Assembly (NCBI GenBank): GCA_903869075.1
Contig: CAIPXZ010000688.1
Span: 1 to 42,807, forward strand
From: an uncultured Myxococcales bacterium
GTDB lineage: Bacteria; Myxococcota_A; UBA9042
Direction: 5' to 3'
Length of the DNA stretch: 42,807 nucleotides
The notes under the pieces were generated by a model, which made no database searches, had not been told where the DNA came from, and saw only the letters and a program-made list of their open reading frames with translations. Shown piece by piece: positions 9,189-18,700 of the stretch (position 1 is its first letter; every line of letters starts with the position of its first letter). A program made the translations under genes and the position numbers.

Positions 9189-9806
9189 ATGTGGTGGTTT
9201 GGCACGAAATGCGCGGGCTGCGAGGTCCGCTTGCCGTTGGCGACAACAAGCGGCTGGTGCGAGGGCTGCGCACCGGCCGTCGAGCGGGCCCAGCGCTGGC
9301 TGACCATCGGCGCGCTGCCGATCGCCGCTGCCTGGGCCTATGCCGGTCCGCTGCAGACCTGGATCGCCCGCTGCAAGCACGGCACGTATTGCGATCCACA
9401 GCCGCTGCTTGCGCCCATGCGGGCGCTGCTGGCCGAGTTGACGCGGGATGATCCGCTGCAGCTGGTGGCGATTCCGCCGGAACGGAGCCGGCTGCGCGCG
9501 CGTGGCCTGCACTTGCCGGACGTGCTGGTGGCGGCGCTGCACGGACCGCAGTCGCCGCGCGGTTGGCTGCTGGAGCGGCTGGACGCGGCGCCGGTGCGGC
9601 GCGAACGGCTGCGCGCGCCGCCGGTACTTCAAGCGCTGCGATCGCGACGCCAGCTGCCCGTCGTGCTTGTGGATGATGTGGTGACGACTGGGCAGACGCT
9701 GCTGACAGCGGCCGAGGCGCTGGCGGACATCGGCGTGCCGGTGCGGGCGGCGATCTGTCTGGCCGACGCGCGGCCGCAGGTGCTGGCGCAGATTCTCGGT
9801 GGTTGA
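9189..9806 (+). CDS. ComF-family amidophosphoribosyltransferase-like protein
   Basis: Start 9189 with SD GGAGG. N-terminal CxxC pairs 'CAGCEVRLPLATTSGWCEGC', 'AYAGPLQTWIARCKHG', PRPP loop 'PVVLVDDVVTTGQTL'. The ORF track extends it upstream to 8817, but that part overlaps the lipoprotein CDS. Confidence 0.88.
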   Translation: MWWFGTKCAGCEVRLPLATTSGWCEGCAPAVERAQRWLTIGALPIAAAWAYAGPLQTWIARCKHGTYCDPQPLLAPMRALLAELTRDDPLQLVAIPPERSRLRARGLHLPDVLVAALHGPQSPRGWLLERLDAAPVRRERLRAPPVLQALRSRRQLPVVLVDDVVTTGQTLLTAAEALADIGVPVRAAICLADARPQVLAQILGG

Positions 9807-9825
9807 TCGCGGGTGGACCCGGCGA

Positions 9826-10935
9826 TCAGGGCTGCAACGCCGACGCCGTCGCCCACCCGGCCCACGCGCCACCAGCCAGCGCGAGCGCTGCGGCGGCCTG
9901 GACGCAAGCCGCCGCGGCCGTCGCCAACGGCCCACGCGCCCGCGTCCGCACGAGCGCCGCCACGAGCACCGCGGCCAGGCCAAGCACCACCGGGTCGACG
10001 AGCCACACCGGCCCGAGCCGCGACGGCGCGACGACTGCGAGCAGCGCCAGCGTCAGGCTGGCCGCCAAACCGGCACAGGCGTCGAGGCGCGGCGCCGACG
10101 GCGGCAGCGGCGCGCGCAGCAACGGCGGCAGACTCAGCACCCGGGCAACGGCCAGCGCCAGACCAGCGAGGCTCCAACCGGTCACGCCGGTCAGCACAGT
10201 CTGGGGCAGGCCGGGAACCTGCGGCGGCAGCGACCAAGCGGCGGCGGTCTGCGCAACCAGCACCGCCAGCGCCGCGGCGACAAGCGTCGGCACCAGCAGA
10301 CGCGCGCGCGCCTGCGGCCGCCCGGCGAGCGCCCACGCCAGCAGCACCGCGAGGAACAGCGCGCAACGCGCCAGACGATCGGCCCCTGACAGGAGCCACG
10401 GCAGACCGAGCGCGCTCGACGCGACAGGACCGGTGAAAGCCCAGCGGGCGGCGACCTGCGGCAGCGACAGCTCGGCCACGCCGCGCTGGGCGGTCAGCAG
10501 CGTCGCGCCAAACGGCGCAAACGGCAGCGCTGTGAGCAACAAGGCCAGCGGCCAGCGCGCCGAGGCCTGCAGCACGGCGGCGAGCGCAAGCACCGCCGTC
10601 AGCGCGACCGGCAACCGCCACAGCAAATCGGGCCACGGCAGGGCGGATGCGGGCGGCGCCAACAGCGCGATCGGCAACCACAGCAGCGCGACACCCGCGA
10701 GGCGACCGCCGTCCGCCGGCGCAACGAGGCCGCGCAGCAGCAGCGCGCAGACGACAACGCCGCCGACGAGCCCGGCACCGGGCAGCGCCAGGAGCAGCGG
10801 CAACGCCGTCAGGCACGCCAGCAACAGCGCGCGCACCGACGGCTTGCGCCACGCCAGCAGCAGCGCCGGCAGCGCCAACAACGCGAGAGGCGACAGGGCG
10901 AATCGACCGAGCGTCAGCGCGGGTAGCTCCAGCAT
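9826..10935 (-). CDS. polytopic membrane protein, unknown function
   Basis: Start MLELPALTLGRFALSPLALLALPALLLAW at 10935, 1 nt after the stop of the upstream gene. Many Leu/Ala-rich hydrophobic helices. Confidence 0.65.
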   Translation of the reverse strand: MLELPALTLGRFALSPLALLALPALLLAWRKPSVRALLLACLTALPLLLALPGAGLVGGVVVCALLLRGLVAPADGGRLAGVALLWLPIALLAPPASALPWPDLLWRLPVALTAVLALAAVLQASARWPLALLLTALPFAPFGATLLTAQRGVAELSLPQVAARWAFTGPVASSALGLPWLLSGADRLARCALFLAVLLAWALAGRPQARARLLVPTLVAAALAVLVAQTAAAWSLPPQVPGLPQTVLTGVTGWSLAGLALAVARVLSLPPLLRAPLPPSAPRLDACAGLAASLTLALLAVVAPSRLGPVWLVDPVVLGLAAVLVAALVRTRARGPLATAAAACVQAAAALALAGGAWAGWATASALQP

Positions 10936-10936
10936 C

Positions 10937-11956
10937 TCAGGCGCCTCCCGCGGCTGGGCGCCGCACCTGCCAGGCGAACACCGCCGCGAGCAGCAGGCAG
11001 GCGGCACCAAACGGCGCGCTGCCGTGGTGCGGCGCGACTTGCAGGCGAACCAGCGGCGGGCCGTCCACCGTCGCCGTTGCCGGCGCCAGCGGCAGCACGT
11101 CCGGAGAGGCGAGCACGCGGAGCGTCGGCGCCGGGCCAGAATTCGTCACGAGCAGCAGCGGTCCCGCCTCCGGCACGACGTAGGGCAGCAGCCGCGCGTT
11201 CAGCGCCGGCGCTTGGGCCGCGACACCCGCTTCCAGCCCGAGGGCAAATTCCCCCGCGGGCGGCGGCTTCGCGTGCCAGTTCAGCGTCATGCGTTGCGGC
11301 TGCGGCGCCGGCGCTGTCGCCAGCCAGGTCAGCTGCTGGCCTTGGTCCACGGCTGGCACGCCGGGCGCCAGCGACACCTGGTGGCGCAAGCCTTCGCCGA
11401 CGACCGTACACGCCAGCGCGGCGCTGCCTGCCTGCGGCTTGCACGCCGCTTGCCATCGGCCAGGCGCTGGCGCCGCACCGCCGCCATCGTGGCGCCACGC
11501 CGGAACTGTTGCAAAATCGCTGCCCACGGCGACGTCGAGGGCGACGGGCGGCGCGTCAGCAGTCGCTTGCGCCCAGCCAGCGATCGCGCATGCCCCCGCG
11601 AGGGCCACCGCGAGATCCTGCGCACGCCAGCGCAGGCGCCCGGACAGTCCGGCGGCGATCGCTGCGAAGCCGCTCAGCCCGGCCAGCAGGCACACCGCCA
11701 GCGACCACGCCAGCGCGTCGAGGCCAAGCGCGTGCAGCGCCAGCACTTCAGGGCGGGCCAAACCATCGGTCGCCGCCGTCGCGGCATGGCGTTGCGGGAT
11801 TTGCGTGGCGAGCCACAGCACCTCGGCCCAGGCAACGCCGCAAAATGCCAAGGCTTGCGGACCGGCGACGAGGTCCAGCAGCACGTCCAGCAGCGGCCGC
11901 GACGCGGAATGCGCCAGCGAGTCCGGGGTGGGACGCGGACCGGGCGCGAGGCTCAC
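10937..11956 (-). CDS. membrane protein with N-terminal TM helices and a predicted periplasmic beta-rich region, unknown function
   Basis: GTG start overlaps the khpA stop (GTGA). Hydrophobic segments near the N-terminus ('WSLAVCLLAGLSGFAAIAAGL', 'LAVALAGACAIAGWAQA') and C-terminus ('GAACLLLAAVFAWQVRR'). Confidence 0.65.
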   Translation of the reverse strand: MSLAPGPRPTPDSLAHSASRPLLDVLLDLVAGPQALAFCGVAWAEVLWLATQIPQRHAATAATDGLARPEVLALHALGLDALAWSLAVCLLAGLSGFAAIAAGLSGRLRWRAQDLAVALAGACAIAGWAQATADAPPVALDVAVGSDFATVPAWRHDGGGAAPAPGRWQAACKPQAGSAALACTVVGEGLRHQVSLAPGVPAVDQGQQLTWLATAPAPQPQRMTLNWHAKPPPAGEFALGLEAGVAAQAPALNARLLPYVVPEAGPLLLVTNSGPAPTLRVLASPDVLPLAPATATVDGPPLVRLQVAPHHGSAPFGAACLLLAAVFAWQVRRPAAGGA

Positions 11957-12186
11957 GAGTCGACGAAATGGACCGTCACGCGCTGCTGGCGCAAGGCGGC
12001 CGCGGCATGAACGAGGTTGCGGATGGCACGCGCCGTACGGCCTTGCTTGCCGATCACTTTGCCGATGTCTTCCCGGCGCACGAAGAGCCGCAGGACGACG
12101 CCCTGCTCACCGGTCTCTTCTTCCACACGCACGTCTTCCGGGTGATCGACCAGAACGCTGGCGAGATAATGCAGAAATTCGCGCAT
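11953..12186 (-). CDS. khpA: KH-domain RNA-binding protein KhpA
   Basis: 'MREFLHYLASVLVDHPEDVRVEEE...LRLFVRREDIGKVIGKQGRTARAIRNLVHAAAA': GxxG KH loop (GKQG). Directly follows rpsP. Confidence 0.93.
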   Translation of the reverse strand: MREFLHYLASVLVDHPEDVRVEEETGEQGVVLRLFVRREDIGKVIGKQGRTARAIRNLVHAAAALRQQRVTVHFVDS

Positions 12187-12240
12187 TTTTGCTCTCCAGG
12201 CCAACAACAAGCTCGCCCCGTTCAGGGCAAGCGCGCGGAA

Positions 12241-12492
12241 TTACGCGCGATCGAGCTGGCGGACGAGCGAGGCCACCGTGTCCGACGGCGTCGCGCCCAC
12301 GCCGACCCAGTGGTCGTAGCGGGCACGCTCGAGGGTCACGCGGCCGTGGGCAGCGCCCTTGGCGGCGGGATCGTACGTGCCGATCTGCTCGAGGAACCGG
12401 CCATCGCGGCGAGCCTCGTTCGGCGCCGCAACGATGCGATAGTACGGGTGCTTTTTGCCGCCGAAGCGGGCCAGACGGATGCGAACGGACAT
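12241..12492 (-). CDS. rpsP: 30S ribosomal protein S16
   Basis: 'MSVRIRLARFGGKKHPYYRIVAAPNEARRDGRFLEQIGTYDP'. Confidence 0.97.
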   Translation of the reverse strand: MSVRIRLARFGGKKHPYYRIVAAPNEARRDGRFLEQIGTYDPAAKGAAHGRVTLERARYDHWVGVGATPSDTVASLVRQLDRA

Positions 12493-12565
12493 GAGACCTC
12501 GACAATTTGACCGGCACCGGGACACGGCGCGGGGGTGAAAAGTCTAATGGCGATCGCGGGTCGTG

Positions 12566-13297
12566 TCAATCTGATCCGGCAGCGGCCGCCGCAGCTGGGT
12601 CAGCCAGGACCGCCGCCATCTGCGCGTGAACCGCGGCGACGAGCGCGTCGCGGTCCATGCCGACGCTCGGAACTGGCGGCAAAATCGTCACATGCACGCG
12701 GCCATTGGCCCGCGGCACACGCGCGCCGTAGGGCAAGACTGCGGCCGTGCCGCGCACCACCACCGGCAAGATGTCGACGCCGGCCTGCTGCGCCAGCCAA
12801 AAACCGCCTTTTTTGAACGACTTGAGCTGACCATCGCGCGAGCGCGTGCCTTCCGGGAACACCAGCACGCTTTGGCCCGTGCGCACGCGATCCGCCGCCG
12901 CTTGCATCGCCGCGACGGCTTTTTGGCTGTCGCCGCGATCGACAAAAACCGCGCCGGTGCGGCGGATGATGGCGCCAAAGACCGGGACCTTGAGCAGCTC
13001 CATCTTGGCGACGTACGTCATGCCCGTCGGCACCGCTGCGAACAGCGCGAGCGGGTCAAAGTTGGACGTGTGGTTGGCAATGATGACGTACGGTTTGCCC
13101 GGCTGCACGTGCGCCGCGCCGCTGACCCGCAGCTGGAGGTTGATCGCCGCGAACTGCGCCCGCGCCCAGCGCGCCTGATGCGCCTCGACGGTCGTCCGGT
13201 CGCCGTGCGCCGCCGACCACATCGCCGCAGGACCGCGCGCCAGCGTCTGCGCCGCCATCACGGACCAATACTTCACGCCGGTTCGAACCATGCCCAT
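12566..13297 (-). CDS. plsC: 1-acyl-sn-glycerol-3-phosphate acyltransferase (PlsC-like)
   Basis: HX4D motif 'IIANHTSNFDPLALF', 'GAVFVDRGDSQKAVAAM', 'VFPEGTRSRDGQLKSFKKGGFWLA'. Start may be 13297 or 13333. Confidence 0.92.
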   Translation of the reverse strand: MGMVRTGVKYWSVMAAQTLARGPAAMWSAAHGDRTTVEAHQARWARAQFAAINLQLRVSGAAHVQPGKPYVIIANHTSNFDPLALFAAVPTGMTYVAKMELLKVPVFGAIIRRTGAVFVDRGDSQKAVAAMQAAADRVRTGQSVLVFPEGTRSRDGQLKSFKKGGFWLAQQAGVDILPVVVRGTAAVLPYGARVPRANGRVHVTILPPVPSVGMDRDALVAAVHAQMAAVLADPAAAAAAGSD

Positions 13298-13456
13298 GGA
13301 CGGAAAGCTACCGCTGCGCGGCGCGGCTCGCAAGTGCCCAGCCGCGATGGCCGTTTTCCGCCAGCGTTCACCGTGAGTTTGCTTGCCGCGTGCGCCTGCG
13401 ATCCGGTACGCTGGCGGATTGCGCCGTGGCTGGCAATTGGGCGCAGTGGACGGGCG

Positions 13457-15646
13457 ATGCGAACGCGGACGATGGACCCAAACAACACCTCACAGATTCA
13501 TTGGTTGCAGCAGCTGGCGCTGGCCGCGCTGGCCGGCGCGGCGCTGGCGGCTTGCAGCTCGCCGGCAAAGCCGACGCCGACCGATGACGCGGCGGTGGAC
13601 ACGACCGCTGGCGACGTGGGTGCGGAGCTGGGCGCTGGACAGATCTGCCTGCCCGGCACGGCGACGTCGTGCGCCACGACGGACTACGTCACCCGCTGCA
13701 ACGACAGCGGTACGGCGATCGAGACCGTGCTCTGCACCAACGCCGACGGCGACCCGACAAAGTGCCTGGACAGCGGCCGCTGCGCCGACTGCGTGCCCGG
13801 CTTGAGCAAGCGCTGCGCGCCGACCGACTCGACGATTGTCGAGCGCTGTGACGACACCGGCCATTGGACAACCGACCAGCAGTGCGACGCCACGACCGGC
13901 CAGCAGTGTGCGCCCGGCGGGCTCTGTCAAAAAGCCTGCGATATCAACGTCAAAGCCAACAGCTACGTCGGCTGCGCGTTCTGGGCGACCGACCTCGACA
14001 ACGCGTTTGTGCCCGGCGGCGCCCGCAGCTACTTTGACGCCGCCAACGCGCAGTACGCCATCGTCGTCTCCAACCCGTCGGACAAGCTGACTTCGGAAGT
14101 GAAGATCAGCTACTTCGAGGACGGCAAGGAACAGGCGCAAACGCTTGATTCGCAAAACAATCCGCTGGATTTGTCGCCGCTGGCGCCGGGCGACTTGCGG
14201 GTGTTCAACCTGCCGCCGCGCAACATTGACGCCACGTCGTCGACGTTCCAGGCGTGGCGCGTGACGTCGTCGGCGCCGATCGCCGCCTACCAGTTCAATC
14301 CGCTGGAGAACGTCGGCGTGTACTCGAACGACGCGTCGCTGCTGCTGCCCGAGGAGATGCTCGGCACCTACTACATCAACATGACGCGCGAAGAAACCTT
14401 TTCCATTTTGCGTGGTTTCCTCACCGTCGTCGCGACGCAGCCGGGCGTGACGAACGTGACAATCACCTTTCCATCGCCGGATAACGACGCCACGGGCACG
14501 ACGTGGCCGCTGCTGACGCTGGCGAGCCAGGACGGCGCGATTCCGTCGTACAAAAGCGGCGAGTCCGGGTCGTTCGCGCTCAGCCAATGGGGCACGCTGA
14601 ACATCGAGACCAACCTCGTTGGCAGCGACCTGACCGGCGCGGTGATCCTCGCCGACAAGAAAATCGCGGTGTTTGGCGGCAGTGAAGCCTCCAACGTGCC
14701 GAACACAAACCACTGCAACGTCAGCGCCTGCAAACCGGGCGACTTGGACGCCGGGCAAAAATGCGGTCGCTGCGTGTGGGACGGCAAGACCCAGTGCGCC
14801 AGCAACGACGACTGCGGCAGCTTTGTGACCTGCTGCGCCGACCACCTGGAGCAGCAGCTGTTCCCGGTCAACGTCTGGGACAACCACTACGTCGCCGTCA
14901 AGCTGTATCCGCGCGGCAAGGAGCGCGATTCGTGGCGCGTGCTGGCGGCGACCGACGGCACCATCATCAACCTCGTGCCCGCGCCCAAGGATCCCAAAGG
15001 CAAGCCGGTGAGCGTGCCCGTGCTTAACCGCAATGAGTGGTATGAGTTTGAAACCATTGACAATTTCGAGATCGCATCGCGCCACGAAGACAAGACGCCG
15101 GCGCCGATCATGGTCGGTCACTTCATGGCCAGCCAGGACGCGCCGGACCCGGGCGCGCAGCCGGACGACGCGGGCACGGGCGATCCGTCGTTCATGCTGG
15201 CGATTCCGTCGGCGCAATGGCGCTCGGAATTCGTGTTCCTGGCGCCGAACAAATACCACTTCAGCTACGTCTCGGTCGCCGCACCCATCCACCGCGTCTG
15301 CGCGGCAACAACCGCCAACAAAGGCGCCGTTTGCAGCACGGACAGCGACTGCGGCGCCGGCGCGCCGACCAACAGCTGCGCGGACGACACGGCCGTCACG
15401 TTTGACGGGCAGTTGATTCCGCCGGACCAATTCTTCAATGTTTCCAAGAATTACAAGGCCGCCCGCTTCGCCGTCAACCCGGGACCGCACACGGTGTTTG
15501 GCCTGCCGGTGCTCGGCAGCGATGGCAAGCCGGCACCGTCGCGCGTCGCCGTCGACGTCTATGGCTACGATCAGTACGTGTCCTACGGCTATCCTGCCGG
15601 GCTGGACCTGAAGGACCTGAAGTACGTCACGCAGCCGGGGCCGTAA
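13457..15646 (+). CDS. IgGFc-binding-domain-like cell-surface lipoprotein
   Basis: Start 13457 or 13472. Lipobox ALAAC; Cys-rich 'CNDSGTAIETVLC' repeats. 'SYVGCAFWATDLDNAF...YAIVVSNPSDKLTSEVKISYFEDGKE' and 'QLFPVNVWDNHYVAVKLYPRGKERDSWRVLAATDGTIINL' resemble the N-terminal IgGFc-binding domain of deltaproteobacterial surface proteins. Confidence 0.82.
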   Translation: MRTRTMDPNNTSQIHWLQQLALAALAGAALAACSSPAKPTPTDDAAVDTTAGDVGAELGAGQICLPGTATSCATTDYVTRCNDSGTAIETVLCTNADGDPTKCLDSGRCADCVPGLSKRCAPTDSTIVERCDDTGHWTTDQQCDATTGQQCAPGGLCQKACDINVKANSYVGCAFWATDLDNAFVPGGARSYFDAANAQYAIVVSNPSDKLTSEVKISYFEDGKEQAQTLDSQNNPLDLSPLAPGDLRVFNLPPRNIDATSSTFQAWRVTSSAPIAAYQFNPLENVGVYSNDASLLLPEEMLGTYYINMTREETFSILRGFLTVVATQPGVTNVTITFPSPDNDATGTTWPLLTLASQDGAIPSYKSGESGSFALSQWGTLNIETNLVGSDLTGAVILADKKIAVFGGSEASNVPNTNHCNVSACKPGDLDAGQKCGRCVWDGKTQCASNDDCGSFVTCCADHLEQQLFPVNVWDNHYVAVKLYPRGKERDSWRVLAATDGTIINLVPAPKDPKGKPVSVPVLNRNEWYEFETIDNFEIASRHEDKTPAPIMVGHFMASQDAPDPGAQPDDAGTGDPSFMLAIPSAQWRSEFVFLAPNKYHFSYVSVAAPIHRVCAATTANKGAVCSTDSDCGAGAPTNSCADDTAVTFDGQLIPPDQFFNVSKNYKAARFAVNPGPHTVFGLPVLGSDGKPAPSRVAVDVYGYDQYVSYGYPAGLDLKDLKYVTQPGP

Positions 15647-15721
15647 GCCATGCGGGTGCGTCGCAGTGCGCTGAACCACGCTGACGGGCGACTGCCGGGC
15701 GTGCGAGGGAAAGGAGTCGTC

Positions 15722-18700
15722 ATGCAGCCGCCGCGCCTGTGGTTTGGGAACCTGATTGCGTTGACGCTTGTGCTGGCGCTCGCGCCGGCGTGCAGCGGCA
15801 AATCCAGCAACGACACCAGCGCCGCCAGCGCGGCAGATGCAACGGCCAGCGACACCGTCACCGGCGACGCGATCGCCGCGACCGACAGCGTCGGCCCTGG
15901 CGACGCAAGCACTCAAACACAAAGCGTTTTCTCGGTCACATCGGTCAACCCGCCACAGGGCAAGGCCGCCGGCGGCGACTGGGTGGTCATCAACGGCCAC
16001 GGCTTCGTCGACGGCGTGCAGGTCATCTTCGGCAGCGCGCCGCTGGATCCCGCCGGGCTGTTCGTCATCGACGAGTCGCAGATCCAGCTGCAGACGCCGC
16101 CGCATGAGACTGGGCTGATCGACGTCACGGTCATCCTGCCCGGCGACACGCCAAAATCCGCGACATTGGCCAAAGGTTACCTTTACTTCAATGACGTGCT
16201 CGTGACCAAGGTCGACCCGCCGCAGGGCCCCACCGGCGGCGGCACGGCGATCTCAATTCACGGCACCGGCTTCACCGGCGACTGTCAGGTGTTGGTCGGC
16301 GGCAAGCAAGCGCTGAACGTGCAGGTCGTCGCCGACGACACCGTCACCGCCATCACCCCGCCGGGCACGTTTGGCGCGGTTCCGGTCCACGTCATCAACG
16401 CCACCGGCACCGGCTTGCTGAAAAAAGGCTTCTTCTACACCGCCGCGCCGACAATCACCGCCGTCGCCCCCGCATCCGGACCCACCGCCGGCGGCACGAA
16501 CGCAATCGTCACCGGCACCGGCTTCAGCGCCGACCTCGACCTGCAGTTCGGCGGCGGCAAAGCCACCGTGATCAGCGTCACCGGCAGCACGCAAGCGCAG
16601 GTCACAACGCCGCCCGGCACCGCCGGCAAGGTCGACGTCACCGCCACCACCGCGTACGGCGCAAGCACCCTACCCGGCGGCTACGTCTATTCCGACGACA
16701 CCGGCCAGGCCGCCACCCACATCCTGTCGATCGCCCCGCCTTCCGGACCGCTGGCTGGCGGCAACGTCGTCGCCGTCATCGCCACCGGCCTCATCGCCAG
16801 CAGCGACACGACCGTGCTTTTTGGCCAAAAACTCGCGCAGTTGGTCAGCGTCGACGCCGTCGCCCACACCGCACTCGTGCGCGTGCCCGCGGGCAGCGCG
16901 ACCGGCCCCGTCGACGTCACGCTGATGACCTCGAAAGGCAGCGACAAAGCCGCCGGCGGCTACAGCTACAGCGACGCCCTCACCCTCACCGCCGTCACAC
17001 CGTCCGCCGGCCCCAGCGCGGGCGGCACCGCCATCACGATCACCGGCAGCGGCTTCGCCAAGGGCACCGTCAACGTCAAGATCGGCGCGCTCGCCGCCAG
17101 TGCGGTGCAGGTTATCAGCGACAGCCAGATCCAGGCCGTCACGCCGCCAGGCCAGCCCGGCTACGCCGACGTCACCGTCTTCGACGACACCGCCGCCGTC
17201 ACGCTGACCGCCGCCTACACGTACACCGGCGGCAAGCTGGCGCTCTACGTCGTCTACCCGCCGATGGGCGCGCAGGCCGGCGGCACGCTCGTCCACGTCT
17301 ACGGCCAGGGCTTCGACGCCACGACGGCCGTCACCTTTGGCGGCAACCCCGCGACGCACTTCACGTTCATCGATCCCGGCCACGTCACCGTCAAGACCCC
17401 GCCGGGCCAGGTCGGCGGCGTGGACGTCAGCGTCAGCAACGCCGGCGGCAAGGCAACTTTGGTCAATGGCTACGCGTACTTCAACCCAATGGCCGGCAAC
17501 GGCGGCACCTGGGGCAGCGCGATCGACGGCGCCATCAACATCACCGTGCTGGACGCCAGCAGCAACGCGCCGATCCCCGACGCCTTCACGATGCTGTGGA
17601 CCGACCCGACGACGCCGTACCAGGGCTTCACCAACGCCGACGGCCAGATCACGTTCTCCGGCGATGACCTCGTCGGCAAGCAGATGGTCTCGGCGTCCAA
17701 AACCGGCTACGACGCCTCGTCGGTCGTGCTGTTCGACGCGCAGAACGTGACGGTGCACCTGAATCCGACGTCGCCGCCGTCGCCCGGCAGCCCGCCGCCC
17801 GGCAAGATCCCGCCGTCGATCGCCGGCCATGTGCTCGGCGTCGACAAATACGTCTTCATCCCCAACGGCGACTGCAACAGCTACGCCGGCCAAGGACCGG
17901 GCGCCACCTGCAATTCGTGCTCCGCGGACAACCAGTGCGGCGCCGGCTTTGCCTGCGTCGACATCGGCGCCGACGGCCTGGGCAACGCCAACGGCAAGCG
18001 CTGCGTCGCCGATTGCAGCCAAGGCCAAGGCTGCCCGGCGCAGTTCAAGTGCGCGGGCGTCGGCACCTCCGGCTTCCGCTGCATCCCCGCCGCCGGCGAG
18101 CTCGCGGCATTCTGCGTGCACTCCAAGCCGGACGTGTTCAGCCAGGACGACTACCCGGCCGAGGGCGCCGGCTTCATCGCCGATCCGACAAACGCATACG
18201 CCTACAAAATCACCGTCGCGCCGGGCGAGCAAGCCGTGCTGTGCTTTGGCGGCTACAAGACTTTTGGCGCCACGCTCGTCTCCGACGATCCGCAGTCGAT
18301 GGCCGCGTTCACGCCGACGGTCATGGGCATCAAGCGCCACATCATGGTCGCGCCGGAGCAGCAGGTGACCGGCATCGACGTCAAGCTCGAGATTCCGCTG
18401 GGGCAAACGGCGTCCGTGCGCCTGGACAACCCGCCGACGTGGGGCGCGCCGGTGGCGTCGATCATCAACTTCGTGCAGCCGCAGCTGGTGCTGGGCTCCG
18501 ATGGCGCGCTGCGCTGGCCGACGAACGCCTACAAATTCGCGTTTGACGTCGACCCGGCGTTCATCACGCTGACCAACCTGCCGTCCAACTTCGCCGGCGA
18601 TCTCTCGGACGCGTCGCTGACGCTGGAGACGTTCATCTTCGACCTGAACCAGGCGACGCAGCTGCCGCGGTCCATCAACATCAAGGACAACGTCCGGACG

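Noticed and set aside
9803-12010. 735-aa plus-strand ORF
   Set aside because: Antisense to the two membrane proteins, which show credible TM segments and tight coupling; this ORF is Ala/Arg/Ser/Pro-rich noise.
13490-16105. 871-aa minus-strand ORF
   Set aside because: Antisense shadow of the IgGFc-binding-like lipoprotein; low-information Arg/Val/Ala-rich translation.
15930-17480. Regularly spaced repeats that might suggest CRISPR
   Set aside because: Repeats are protein-coding IPT/TIG domains in frame, divergent and about 250 bp long, not short identical repeats with unique spacers.
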